Shown: piece after piece, positions 1 through 7,546 of the stretch | Layout: each line of letters begins with the position of its first letter | Numbering within the stretch: position 1 is the first letter of the stretch | Assembly (NCBI RefSeq): GCF_900182635.1 | Contig: NZ_FXTD01000010.1 | Coordinates: 79,902 to 143,901 of the forward strand | Direction of reading: 5' to 3' | Length of the DNA: 64,000 nt | Source: Halorubrum cibi | GTDB taxonomy: Archaea; Halobacteriota; Halobacteria; Halobacteriales; Haloferacaceae | Position numbers and translations under genes: made by a program | Notes under the pieces: model-generated | The model's input: only the letters and a program-made list of their open reading frames with translations | Told to the model about the DNA's origin: nothing | Database searches by the model: none

Positions 1-185
1 TCCTCGTCGCCGGATCCCTGTCGGTCGGCGCGTACCTCTCGTACCGGACGTTCGCCGTCCTCGATTCGATCGCCGACGCGGCACAGCGGTTCGCCGACGC
101 GGCGGAACGCGAGTCGGGTGAAGCCGTCGCCCGCGACGCGTCGAGCGGGACGGATCCGAACCGTCTCACGGAGCGCGAGCGGTAG
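1..185 (+). CDS. C-terminus of a membrane protein (partial)
   Basis: The window opens inside this gene. The first complete codon is at position 3 and the stop is TAG at 183-185, giving 60 visible residues. They begin with a hydrophobic stretch (LVAGSLSVGAYLSY) that looks like the end of a membrane helix, followed by a polar, charged cytoplasmic-type tail rich in Ala, Glu, Asp and Arg. No family motif can be read, so the function is unknown. The next gene starts 49 bp later behind its own TATA box, so this appears to be the last gene of its unit. Confidence 0.6.
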   Translation, partial: LVAGSLSVGAYLSYRTFAVLDSIADAAQRFADAAERESGEAVARDASSGTDPNRLTERER

Positions 186-203
186 CCGGCCCTCGCGGGA
201 CAG

Positions 204-210
204 TTTATAT
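204..210 (+). promoter_or_regulatory. TATA box of the 234-605 gene
   Basis: TTTATAT lies 24-30 bp before the ATG at 234, which fits a leaderless haloarchaeal transcript starting at or just before the start codon. Confidence 0.5.
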
Positions 211-233
211 GCGATCACGGCGAACCCGACGGT

Positions 234-605
234 ATGACCGGTCGATTCGTCGCGACGTTGGGGACCGCGTTGACGACGTTCCTCGTCGTCACTGCGGTCC
301 TCACGGAGGTGCTTTCGGCCCGGATCGCCTTCTCGGCGCTCGTCGGGCTGCCGATCGGCGTCGTCGCGGGCGCGGTCGCGGGAGTCGCGACGTGGGTCCG
401 CCTCTGGGATCGTCCCGGCCTGCGTCCAGTCCTCCTCGGCGTCTCGGCGGTCGGCTACGCGGTGCTCGCCGCGGCCGCGGTGTCGTATTCCGTCCCGCCG
501 GCGCGTCCGTTCGTGAGCGCCTCGGGCGCGGTCGGGTTCGGGGTCGTCTGCGGCGTCGTCATCTTCCTCCTCGCCCGGCGGGATCCCGAACGGCTCTCCG
601 GGTGA
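234..605 (+). CDS. Small four-helix membrane protein, function unknown
   Basis: 123 residues, almost entirely hydrophobic. Four membrane segments can be read at about 5-25, 30-50, 64-84 and 93-115, joined by short loops with Arg/Asp (RLWDRPGLR near 57-65). No catalytic or transport signature is visible. The ATG at 234 is supported by a TATA box about 25 bp upstream. The gene converges on azlD, with only 12 bp between the two stop codons. The overlapping longer Arg-rich reading frame is a GC-driven shadow and was discarded. Probably a conserved haloarchaeal hypothetical membrane protein. Confidence 0.75.
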   Translation: MTGRFVATLGTALTTFLVVTAVLTEVLSARIAFSALVGLPIGVVAGAVAGVATWVRLWDRPGLRPVLLGVSAVGYAVLAAAAVSYSVPPARPFVSASGAVGFGVVCGVVIFLLARRDPERLSG

Positions 606-617
606 AAATTGGGGAGG

Positions 618-974
618 TCACGCGAGGACGACGAACCGGAGCAGCCACAGCGCGCCCATGCCGGCCGCGATGGTCGCGAACACGTTCTCCGTCCGCCACG
701 CGACCGCGCCGGCGACGAGCCCGGCGATCAGCCGCTCGTCGAAGAGCGTCGCGGCGACCGAGGGGCCCACCGTCACCAGGTCGGGGAGAACGAGCGCCGC
801 CAACACCGCGGGCGGGACGTACCGCAGCGGCCGCTTGACTCCCGACGGCACCTCGTCGATCCGACCGAACAGGTGGATGAAGGAGAGCCGGATCCCGTAG
901 GTGAACGCTCCGATCACGACGATGGCCACCCAGACGCGCGGGTCGCTGACGACCGCGCCGACCCCGCCCGTCAC
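618..974 (-). CDS. azlD: AzlD-type branched-chain amino acid exporter subunit
   Basis: 118 residues with about four hydrophobic helices, including IVVIGAFTYGIRLSF near the N-terminus and FATIAAGMGALWLLRF near the end. This matches the small AzlD partner that works with AzlC in exporting branched-chain amino acids. The start is the GTG at 974, giving VTGGVGAVV; it overlaps the azlC stop codon (GTGA), which implies translational coupling. A longer upstream reading frame is the antisense or out-of-frame shadow of azlC. It is the last gene of a four-gene minus-strand operon that begins at 3092. The family call is firm; the actual substrate here is inferred. Confidence 0.85.
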   Translation of the reverse strand: MTGGVGAVVSDPRVWVAIVVIGAFTYGIRLSFIHLFGRIDEVPSGVKRPLRYVPPAVLAALVLPDLVTVGPSVAATLFDERLIAGLVAGAVAWRTENVFATIAAGMGALWLLRFVVLA

Positions 975-1669
975 GACGCCGTCACCTCCGTCGCCATCCC
1001 GGCGGCGATCCCGCACAGCGCGCCGACCAGCAGGCCGAGGTTGAGCGGGAGTCCGCCGGCGACGACCGCGATCGCGCCGCCGATGATCCCCGCGGCCGTC
1101 GTCGGACGGTCCTTCATCGCGGGGACCAACAGCGCGAGGAACACGAGTGGCACGGCGAAAGTGAGTCCCCACGCGTCGGGAACGCCCGCGCCCACGACGA
1201 CGCCGACCACCGTTCCGATCTGCCAGACGACCCACAGCGACGCCGCCGCGCCGAGGTAGTAGCGCCACCGGCTGCGGTCGTCGTTCCGCTCGTACTCGGC
1301 GATCGAGAGCGCGTACGCCTGGTCCGTGAGCAGGTACGCGAGCCCGGCCCGCGTCCGGCGGGCGTAGTCGGCGAAGTACGGCGCGATCGACGCCGAGTAC
1401 ATCATCATCCGGAGGTTGATCACGACCGCGGTGCCGATCACGACCGCGAGCGGCGCGTTCGACCCGAGGAGGTCGATCGCGGCGAGCTGGGACGCGCCCG
1501 CGAACACGATCACCGATAGCCCGACCGCCTCCGCCAACGTGAGCCCCGCGTCGACGGCGGCGATCCCGGCGACGAGCGCGAACGGGACGATCCCGAGCAT
1601 GAGGGGCGTCACGTCGCGCATGCCGGCGATCAGGTCCTCGTCGAGGACGCCCCCGTTCATGCCGGTCAT
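971..1669 (-). CDS. azlC: AzlC-type branched-chain amino acid permease
   Basis: 232 residues, the usual AzlC size. It has a small N-terminal acidic lead (MNGGVLDEDLIAGMRDVTPL), a conserved-looking GIVPFALVAGIAA segment, VFAGASQLAAIDLLG, and INLRMMMYSASIAPYF with LTDQAYAL after it. These are the motifs that mark the AzlC/YgaZ family. Five or more membrane helices are predicted. AzlC and AzlD together form the exporter. It overlaps trmJ by 4 bp upstream (ATGA) and azlD by 4 bp downstream, so the transporter sits in the same transcript as a tRNA methyltransferase. Confidence 0.88.
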   Translation of the reverse strand: MTGMNGGVLDEDLIAGMRDVTPLMLGIVPFALVAGIAAVDAGLTLAEAVGLSVIVFAGASQLAAIDLLGSNAPLAVVIGTAVVINLRMMMYSASIAPYFADYARRTRAGLAYLLTDQAYALSIAEYERNDDRSRWRYYLGAAASLWVVWQIGTVVGVVVGAGVPDAWGLTFAVPLVFLALLVPAMKDRPTTAAGIIGGAIAVVAGGLPLNLGLLVGALCGIAAGMATEVTAS

Positions 1670-2496
1670 TCGCGGGGGTAGGCCGGCTCGTCGTGTTTGG
1701 CGGCGAGGTAGTCGGCGTGTTCCAGCTTCGTCGTCGCCTTCCGCACGGTGCCGAGAAGCGAGTGGACCTCCCGCTCGGTCGGGTGCGCGCGGCCGAGCAG
1801 CCGACGCAACAACAGCGCGTTCTTCTCGCGGCGGTGCTCACGCTGGCCCGTCGACTCGAGGAAATCGCCGAAGAGGTCGTGGAGTCGCTCCACGTCGGCC
1901 TCGGGCGCGCGAGTGACCGCGGTGTCCGGAAGCTGCGTCTCCTCGACGGTGAGGTCGCGGAGCTCGTACAACAGCACCGTCGCCGCCTGCCCGAGGTTGA
2001 GGACCGGGTAGTCGTCGGCGGCGGGGATCGAACACACCTCGTCGAGCCGGGAGAGCTCCTCGTTGTTGAGTCCGCGGCCCTCGCGGCCGAAGACGATCGC
2101 GGTCGGCGCGTCGACGGTCGCGAGCGACTCGCGAAGCTCGACGGGCGTCTTGAACGGCCAGCGCTCGTGGCTCCGGTCGTCCTCTCCGGTGATCGCGGTG
2201 GTACCCACGGTGTGGTAGTTCTCGACGACCTCCTCGAAGGTCACCTCGTCGGCGTTCGGTAGGACGTCCTCGCGGGCGTGGCCGGCGAAGCCGTACGCCT
2301 CGCCGTCCTCGTCCAGTTCGGGTGGATCGACCAGCTTGAGATCGTGGAGGCCGAAGTTCTTCATCGCCCGCGCGATGGTGCCGACGTTGCCCGGCGTCTC
2401 CGGCTCCACGACGACCACGACCGGCTTTCGGCGCGTCGACGAGTCCTCGACGGCCTCGTCGGCGCGCTCCGTGTCTCCCGCGTTCCCCTCGCTCAT
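1666..2496 (-). CDS. trmJ: TrmJ-like tRNA 2'-O-methyltransferase (SPOUT)
   Basis: 276 residues. The SpoU/TrmH SPOUT motifs are all present: motif 1 PETPGNVGTIARAMKNFG at about 32-49 with the catalytic-type Asn37 and Arg43; motif 2 VFGREGRGLNNEEL; motif 3 VLNLGQAATVLLYEL. A C-terminal helical extension (RREKNALLLRRLLGRAHPTEREVHSLLG) is typical of archaeal TrmJ, which methylates the ribose of residue 32 in tRNA using S-adenosylmethionine. The ATG at 2496 was chosen because it overlaps the upstream gene's stop and because the acidic 24-residue lead before the SPOUT core is normal for haloarchaea. It is the second gene of the operon. Confidence 0.88.
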   Translation of the reverse strand: MSEGNAGDTERADEAVEDSSTRRKPVVVVVEPETPGNVGTIARAMKNFGLHDLKLVDPPELDEDGEAYGFAGHAREDVLPNADEVTFEEVVENYHTVGTTAITGEDDRSHERWPFKTPVELRESLATVDAPTAIVFGREGRGLNNEELSRLDEVCSIPAADDYPVLNLGQAATVLLYELRDLTVEETQLPDTAVTRAPEADVERLHDLFGDFLESTGQREHRREKNALLLRRLLGRAHPTEREVHSLLGTVRKATTKLEHADYLAAKHDEPAYPRE

Positions 2497-3092
2497 CGGT
2501 TCGATGGGTACTCCGTCGAGAGGTCGACGTCGGAGTCGGCCAGCTCTTCCTCGCTGAGGCGGTCGTCCTCGTCGTCCTCGTCGGACGTCTCGCCGGCGAG
2601 CGCGCGGATGTCGATGCGGTCGCCCTCGAAGTTCTCCTCGAGGCGCTTTTGAACCTCGTGCTGGTCCGGGAGGTCGGGAAGCCCCTCGGGATCCTCCTCG
2701 ACGTGCTCGACCGACGCGTAGCCGTCGGGGGCCTCGTTGCCGGCGGCGACCCACTCGTGGAACCGGTCGCCGAACTCCTGGCTGCCCTTGTGCTCGCTGC
2801 CGCCGGCCTCGCGGAACCAGTAGATGAAGTCGGGCTCGTGGTCGGCACAGAGCAGGACCTCCCCGCCCGGTTCGCCGTACACGATCTCCGCCTCCTTGCT
2901 GCGGTGAACCTCCTCCTCGCCGTACTCGAGATAACAGACGTCACACGGCTCCTCGAGAAGTCCGACGAGTCGCACGAGCCGCTCTCTGGGCTCCTCGGGG
3001 ATCTCCTCGAGGGGGCGCAACTCGCCGTCCTCGGAGATGATCTCCTCCTCGTCGAACCGCCAGCCGCGGAGGCCGATGCTCACTTTCGCCAT
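2493..3092 (-). CDS. Conserved acidic haloarchaeal protein with a CxxC motif
   Basis: 199 residues, strongly acidic. The N-terminus reads MAKVSIGLRGWRFDEEEI; a CDVCYLEYGEEEVHRSKEAE segment at about 50-69 supplies a CxxC pair and a nearby His, and VLLCADHEPDFIYWFRE at about 80-95 supplies a further Cys-x2-His. A small metal-binding fold is therefore plausible. The C-terminal third is low-complexity acid. It is the first gene of the operon with trmJ and azlCD (4-bp overlap with trmJ). A TATA-like TTTTATC on the minus strand at 3114-3120 places transcription start at the ATG (leaderless). No named function recognised. Confidence 0.75.
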   Translation of the reverse strand: MAKVSIGLRGWRFDEEEIISEDGELRPLEEIPEEPRERLVRLVGLLEEPCDVCYLEYGEEEVHRSKEAEIVYGEPGGEVLLCADHEPDFIYWFREAGGSEHKGSQEFGDRFHEWVAAGNEAPDGYASVEHVEEDPEGLPDLPDQHEVQKRLEENFEGDRIDIRALAGETSDEDDEDDRLSEEELADSDVDLSTEYPSNR

Positions 3093-3153
3093 GTCCGGGG
3101 CTTGTCGCGGCGGCGATAAAAGCGCGTCCTTCCGGGCCTGTGGTTCCGGAATC

Positions 3154-3603
3154 TCAGGATCGGTCGCGATCGAGCGCGTGCTCCCGGTCGTGCTCCCGCT
3201 CCCGCCACTCCGCCGCGTCCTCCGGCGTTTCGGTCTCCAGAAGTTTGTCCAGCTTGCGCTCGAACTGCTCGTCGGTCAGGTCACCCTCGGCGTATCGGGT
3301 TCTGAGGCGGTCGATCGCGTCGGCGTTGCCCTCGCCGGCGTCCTCGCTTTGATCCCGGTCAGTCGCGGGTTCGGTCCGGTTCGCTTCCGATTCGCTCTCC
3401 GCCCTCTCGTCGGCTTCCTCTTCCTCTTCGTCGTCGAAGAGCATCGAGACCATCGGGACGACCACGACGTAGCCGAACAGCATGAGCGGGAGCCACCACC
3501 CGAAATCGAGGAGGAGCGCGGCCAGCCAGACGCCCGTGACCACGGTCGAGGCGATCTCGGTCGCGTTCTCCTTCGCGCGATCGAGCGGGGACGAGTCGGT
3601 CAT
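3154..3603 (-). CDS. SHOCT-domain membrane protein
   Basis: 149 residues from the ATG at 3603; an upstream in-frame ATG at 3630 would add nine residues. After a short polar head (MTDSSPLDRAKENATEIAS) come two membrane helices at about 20-60, an acidic linker rich in Glu/Asp, then a SHOCT domain (DAIDRLRTRYAEGDLTDEQFERKLDKLLETE) at about 98-128. SHOCT domains are short C-terminal oligomerisation modules. The arrangement of two helices plus SHOCT is common in haloarchaea, with no known enzymatic role. Monocistronic, transcribed away from the repeat element that follows. Confidence 0.8.
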   Translation of the reverse strand: MTDSSPLDRAKENATEIASTVVTGVWLAALLLDFGWWLPLMLFGYVVVVPMVSMLFDDEEEEEADERAESESEANRTEPATDRDQSEDAGEGNADAIDRLRTRYAEGDLTDEQFERKLDKLLETETPEDAAEWREREHDREHALDRDRS

Positions 3604-3725
3604 ACGCCCGGGTTCGGCGGAGACGGACAAAACGGTACCGTCGGTACTAGAAGGACGATCCCGTTTCTGCCGCTGTATTCTCGTTCACGACCGCTACCGC
3701 TCGGCTGAACACGGGAACCGTGACC

Positions 3726-4000
3726 GCGGAGAACGTCCACAAAGCCCCAGTCCCTCGGCCATACACAGTTGCTAACGCGGTGAACACGTCCAAAGCCCCA
3801 GCCGCGACGACTCGCGCGGTTCGTTGCGGTCCTCGGTCGTTCGCTTCGCTCACTCCTTGTGGTCCTTACGTCACCGTGCTTCGTCCTCGCGGCAGCGAGG
3901 CGCTACGCGCCTCTGGCAGCCGGCGGCGGAGCCGCCGGGACTGCCCCTTTGAGTCCCACCCGACCACACAGCCCCGCACCTCACGCCTCCCCAGCCTCGT
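3726..4000. repeat. Non-coding GC-rich repeat element, copy 1
   Basis: Between the SHOCT gene and folP (3604-4184) I see no convincing gene. The stretch holds two approximately 51-bp units (3726-3776 and 3777 onward), each with the block CAAAGCCCCAG. It also has a GTCCTTACGTC block, two perfect triloop hairpins (3897-3913 and 3920-3938), the 23-bp block at 3939-3961 (contains CCCCTTTGAGTCCC) and a 28-bp block at 3972-3999 (contains CACGCCTCCCCAGCC). The last two blocks recur base for base at 18464-18486 and 18511-18538. Function unknown; it looks like a dispersed non-coding repeat family. Confidence 0.7.
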
Positions 4001-4157
4001 CGACCGTCCTCCGCGTTGCTCCGGCCGGTCGACTCCCTCGCGCGCGTCGTTCGCGGCCCGGTGGGCCGCTCACGGCACGCGCCGACCGCACGACGGATCG
4101 TTACGGTGGATCGCTCTTCGTCTCGCCCGTCCCCTCGCCCGCCGGTTTCGGGCGGGC

Positions 4158-4163
4158 TTTAAG
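4158..4163 (+). promoter_or_regulatory. TATA box of folP
   Basis: TTTAAG, 22-27 bp before the ATG at 4185, consistent with a leaderless folP transcript and supporting that start over the much longer open frame upstream. Confidence 0.5.
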
Positions 4164-4184
4164 AGTCGCGACCCTCGATCCGGT

Positions 4185-5366
4185 ATGCGAAACGTGGACG
4201 CCGCGGGGCTCGGGATCGGCGACGACCACCCGCCCCGGATCATGGGCGTGTTGAACGTCTCGGCGGAGTCGCCGTACGACCCGAGCGTGTACGACGACCC
4301 GGGCGAGGCGGCGGAGTACGTCGACGAGGAGCTGATCGACGAGGGCGCCGACATCGTCGACGTGGGCCTCGAGTCCGCGAACAAGGATCTCGACGTACTC
4401 TCCGCGGAGGCGGAACTGGAGCGGCTCGACGTCGCGGTCGAGACGCTCGAGTCGACCTCCGGCGACGCGGTCTGGTCGATCGAGACCCGGTACCACGAGG
4501 TCGCCGACGAGGCGCTCTCGCGCGGGTTCGACATGGTCAACGACGTCTGCGGGTTCGCCGACCCGGAGATGCCCCGCGTCTGCCGGGAGCACGACGCCGC
4601 CGTCTCGAAGATGGCCTCGCCGCCGGATCTCGAACGGCCGGGCGCGATAGAGGACGTGGAGGAGATCTACGACGCGCTCTCGATGAACGGGTTCACCGAC
4701 AAGACGATCCTCGACCCCGCCTTCGGCGGCTGGTCGGAGGCCAAGACCCACGCCGACGACCGCGAGACGTTTCGCCGCCTGCGGGAGTTCCGCGGTTACG
4801 GCCGCCCGCTTCTCGTCTCGATCAACCGCAAGAGCTTCCTCAAGACGATCGCCGGCCGAACCACCGAGGAGGCGCTCCCGGTCTCGCTCGCGGCCACCTC
4901 GATGGCCGTCGAGCGCGGCGCGCACGTGATCCGAACCCACGACGTGGCCGAGACGCGGGACGCGGCCCTGATCGGCGAGGCGTTCTCCAGGAGACGACAC
5001 CGCCGCGACGGCCCGGTGGCGGTCGAGGAGCTGGACGTGACCACGGTCCGCGAGGCCGAGCGCCACCTCGACCGGCTCGGTGCCTCCCGCGAGGTCGCCG
5101 AAGAGTCCGTCGTCCACACCTACGAGCTGTCGGGGCTCCCGGCCGAGGCCGTCGGCGCGCTCCGAACGGCCGCCGACGGGGACGCCGCCGCGTTCGCGGT
5201 CGGGCGAGCAGACGACGGAGACCACGGGAGTCGACACGCCGCCCCCGGGGCCGCGACTCGGGGCGTCCTCGTCGGCACGACCGCGGGGATCTCGTCGGTC
5301 GTGTCGGCCGTTTCCGGGGTTTCGGAGGCGCTCGACGCCACTCTCACGACGATCGGCGACACCTAG
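4185..5366 (+). CDS. folP: Dihydropteroate synthase (FolP-like)
   Basis: 393 residues. The TIM-barrel signatures of dihydropteroate synthase are visible: PRIMGVLNVSAESPYD at about 17-32, DIVDVGLESAN at about 57-67, DMVNDVCGF, DPAFGGWSEAKT, and the C-terminal substrate/phosphate-binding VSINRKSFLKTIAGR. The enzyme joins the pterin pyrophosphate to an aminobenzoate-type substrate in folate synthesis. The first 280 residues are the barrel. The remaining ~110 residues (from about VAVEELDV) form an extra haloarchaeal domain with no motif I recognise. The reading frame is open 465 bp further upstream, but that part crosses the repeat element, so the ATG at 4185 with its TATA box was chosen. mptE follows, giving two consecutive pterin-pathway steps. 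Confidence 0.88.
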   Translation: MRNVDAAGLGIGDDHPPRIMGVLNVSAESPYDPSVYDDPGEAAEYVDEELIDEGADIVDVGLESANKDLDVLSAEAELERLDVAVETLESTSGDAVWSIETRYHEVADEALSRGFDMVNDVCGFADPEMPRVCREHDAAVSKMASPPDLERPGAIEDVEEIYDALSMNGFTDKTILDPAFGGWSEAKTHADDRETFRRLREFRGYGRPLLVSINRKSFLKTIAGRTTEEALPVSLAATSMAVERGAHVIRTHDVAETRDAALIGEAFSRRRHRRDGPVAVEELDVTTVREAERHLDRLGASREVAEESVVHTYELSGLPAEAVGALRTAADGDAAAFAVGRADDGDHGSRHAAPGAATRGVLVGTTAGISSVVSAVSGVSEALDATLTTIGDT

Positions 5367-5543
5367 AAGTAAGAGAAAGTTTATGCCGTCGTGTGGACAA
5401 CGCTTCAACCGGACGCCGAAGGGGCACGCGGGTAGGGGTACTCTGTGCCACTTCGGCCCATACCATATTCACCACCGTGAGCGGCTGCGCCGTCCCGACG
5501 ACGCGACCCGCCGACCGATCGACGCGACGCCGGAGGTGATCCC

Positions 5544-6248
5544 GTGAACTTCGACACTTTCGAACCGGTCTACGAGGCGATACTGATCGATTTCGGGTTC
5601 GATCGCGACGCTGACGAGCGAGCCCGCGACGTCGCGGCCGAGTCGTCGACGCCGTTCGACCTCTCGCGGTTCGACGACTGGGAGGGTCGAACCGTCGCCG
5701 TCGCGGGCGGCGCGCCGCGCCTCCGCGAGGACGCGGAGATCCGAATCGCCCGCGAGGCCGACGTCGTCGTCGCCGCGTCGACGGCGGCGGACGTGCTCCT
5801 CGAGGCGGGCGTCGCCGTCGACTGCCTGGTCACCGATCTCGACAAGAACCCCGAGACTGCGGTCGAACTGACGGAACGGGGCGTGCCGGTCGCGGCACAC
5901 GCGCACGGCGACAACGTCCCGGCGGTCCGCGAGTGGCTCCCCCGGTTCGACGCCGACCACACCCTGACGACGACTCAGGCGGCTCCCGTCGGTCCGGTCC
6001 GCAACGTCGGCGGGTTCACCGACGGCGACCGCGCCGCGTTCCTCGCGGACCACGTCGGAGCGGGACGGCTGACTTTCCCGGGCTGGAACTTCGACGATCC
6101 GGACGTAGACCCGATGAAGACGCGGAAACTGGAGTGGGCCGCCCGGCTGCTGGGCTGGTTGGAGCGGCTTCGCGGCGAGCGGTTCGCCGTCCTCGACGAC
6201 CGGCGCGAGCGGGTCCGTCACGAGGTCGACGCGCTGCTCGCGGAGTGA
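5544..6248 (+). CDS. mptE: 6-hydroxymethyl-7,8-dihydropterin pyrophosphokinase MptE
   Basis: 234 residues. It matches the archaeal DUF115/COG1634 pyrophosphokinase that replaces bacterial FolK. The key parts are the N-terminal FEPVYEAILIDFGFDRDADE, VAGGAPRLREDAE, VDCLVTDLDKNPE (acidic metal/ATP site), AHAHGDN, and NVGGFTDGDRAAFLADH followed by FPGWNFDDP. It makes the diphosphate substrate used by dihydropteroate synthase, so the pairing with folP 178 bp upstream is functionally logical. The gap between the two contains a TATA-like AGTTTATG at 5379-5386, which may give mptE its own promoter. Confidence 0.9.
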   Translation: MNFDTFEPVYEAILIDFGFDRDADERARDVAAESSTPFDLSRFDDWEGRTVAVAGGAPRLREDAEIRIAREADVVVAASTAADVLLEAGVAVDCLVTDLDKNPETAVELTERGVPVAAHAHGDNVPAVREWLPRFDADHTLTTTQAAPVGPVRNVGGFTDGDRAAFLADHVGAGRLTFPGWNFDDPDVDPMKTRKLEWAARLLGWLERLRGERFAVLDDRRERVRHEVDALLAE

Positions 6249-6270
6249 GTCGAGCGCGGGAGGGGCCGTC

Positions 6271-6462
6271 TCAGAGCTCGAAAACGAGTCCGTAGCCGAA
6301 GAGCGCCAGGAGCCCGGTGAAAAGCGCCAGGAGCACGCGACGCTTCGTTATCCACGATCGCGTCCCGAGCGAGGACGGTCGTCCGGGTCGGTGACCGTTC
6401 CGCCGTCGAAAGGAGGTCCGGCGACCCTTCGGAACGCAGCGCTCCTCACGCCGATCGCCCAT
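6271..6462 (-). CDS. Small basic protein with a C-terminal membrane helix
   Basis: 63 residues. The first 42 are Arg-rich; the last ~20 form one hydrophobic helix (VLLALFTGLLALFGYGLVFEL). The start (ATG at 6462) overlaps the 3' end of the preceding acidic-protein gene by 17 bp, so it would be the last gene of the SipW/TasA-like operon. A tail-anchored or peptidase-accessory role is conceivable, but nothing identifies one. It could also be a chance frame. The abrupt switch from the acidic neighbour's composition to a clean helix plus stop makes me favour a real gene. Confidence 0.5.
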   Translation of the reverse strand: MGDRREERCVPKGRRTSFRRRNGHRPGRPSSLGTRSWITKRRVLLALFTGLLALFGYGLVFEL

Positions 6463-7546
6463 CGTCACCTCCGGTTTCGTCGCCGGTATCATCGCTGGTG
6501 TCGCCGGTGTCGTCGTCGCTTTCGTCATCGTCCGCGTCGGCGGTTCCGCCGTCGCTGCCGTCACCGTCGTCGTTCCCGTCCTCGGACGTCCCCGTTTCGT
6601 CGTCACCGCTCTCGTCGTCACCGCTCTCGACACCGTCGCCGTCGGTGGTATCGATCCCTTCGGTCTCACCGTTTTCGGTGTTCGTCGTCCCGTCATCACC
6701 GCTCTCGTCGTCCTCGCCGTCGATCCCATCGGAGTCGTCCTCCGGTTCTGGGTTCTGCGCGTCGTCCGTTCCGTCCGTCTCGTCATCGGCGTCGTCTCCG
6801 TCGCCCTCGTCGCCGATGTCGTCGCTTTCGCTTCTTTCGTCGGGGCCATCACCGGAATCAGAGTCGTCACCGGCGTCGGAGTCATCACCGGCGTCAGCCC
6901 CGTTGCCTCCGTCTTCCCCGCCGTCACCGGCGGCGTCCTCGTCGCTTCCGGCCGTCCTCTCGTCGTTCTCGACGTCGCCGTTCTCGTCGCTCTCCGTATC
7001 GTTCTCCGGCTTCGTCGGTTGCTCCGATTCCGTCTCGGAGGCCGTCTCGTTCGTCGATTCGTCGTCGCCGGCGGCTCCGTCGTCGGGATCGCCACCGGTG
7101 TCGGCGTCGGCATCGCTGGCGTCACTATCGCCGTCGGCGTCGGCATCGTTGGCGTCACTATCGCCGTCGCCGACGTCGTTGCCGTCTATCTCGGGGGTCT
7201 CAGCGCCTCCATCGACGGAGGTTCGGGTGGTTCCGACGCTGTTGCCCTGGCCGACGCCCTTCTTTTCACCCCGGTCGGCACCGTTTCCGTTGCCCCGACT
7301 GGTGTCATTCTCGTCGTCACCCTCGGCCGTCTCGTTCCCGACCGTGGAGTCGTTCGTCTGCGTCGTCTGCGATCCGTTCTCCACGGAGCTCTCCTCGGAT
7401 TCGAGTTGCTCGAACTCGTCGACGCTCGCGAAGTTCCCCTGGACGGTGACCTCGTCCGAGAACACTGCGAGCGTCCCGGCTCCGCCGCCGAACCCCGCGA
7501 GTAACACGAGAACGGCGACCGTCACGACCGACGCGGGGCGGGTCAT
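6446..7546 (-). CDS. Exported Asp/Gly/Ser-rich low-complexity protein with SipW-type leader
   Basis: 366 residues. The N-terminus (hydrophobic VVTVAVLVLLAGFGGGAGTLAVFSDEV, then GNFASVD) is a leader of the SipW/TasA type, where a Gly-rich end runs into an A-V/Y-F-S-D motif. Everything after residue 50 is disordered, acidic repeat sequence built from Asp, Gly, Ser, Glu, Asn and Thr, with repeats such as GDDSDAGDDSDSGDG. Such a chain would be a highly charged, possibly glycosylated extracellular polymer in high salt. It overlaps the signal peptidase gene by 4 bp and the small membrane-protein gene by 17 bp, so it belongs to the operon. Its opposite strand gives several long Arg- or Ser-rich shadow frames. 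Confidence 0.8.
   Translation of the reverse strand: MTRPASVVTVAVLVLLAGFGGGAGTLAVFSDEVTVQGNFASVDEFEQLESEESSVENGSQTTQTNDSTVGNETAEGDDENDTSRGNGNGADRGEKKGVGQGNSVGTTRTSVDGGAETPEIDGNDVGDGDSDANDADADGDSDASDADADTGGDPDDGAAGDDESTNETASETESEQPTKPENDTESDENGDVENDERTAGSDEDAAGDGGEDGGNGADAGDDSDAGDDSDSGDGPDERSESDDIGDEGDGDDADDETDGTDDAQNPEPEDDSDGIDGEDDESGDDGTTNTENGETEGIDTTDGDGVESGDDESGDDETGTSEDGNDDGDGSDGGTADADDDESDDDTGDTSDDTGDETGGDDGRSA

Noticed and set aside
3647..3853. 68-codon minus-strand ORF beside repeat copy 1
   Set aside because: Most of it is the translated 51-bp repeat units; no TATA box, and composition follows the repeat.
5383..5547. Small ORF MPSCGQRFNRTPKGHAG... between folP and mptE
   Set aside because: Its ATG falls inside the probable TATA box of mptE and the frame runs into mptE. 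The Cys/His content hints at a zinc protein, but nothing else supports a gene.
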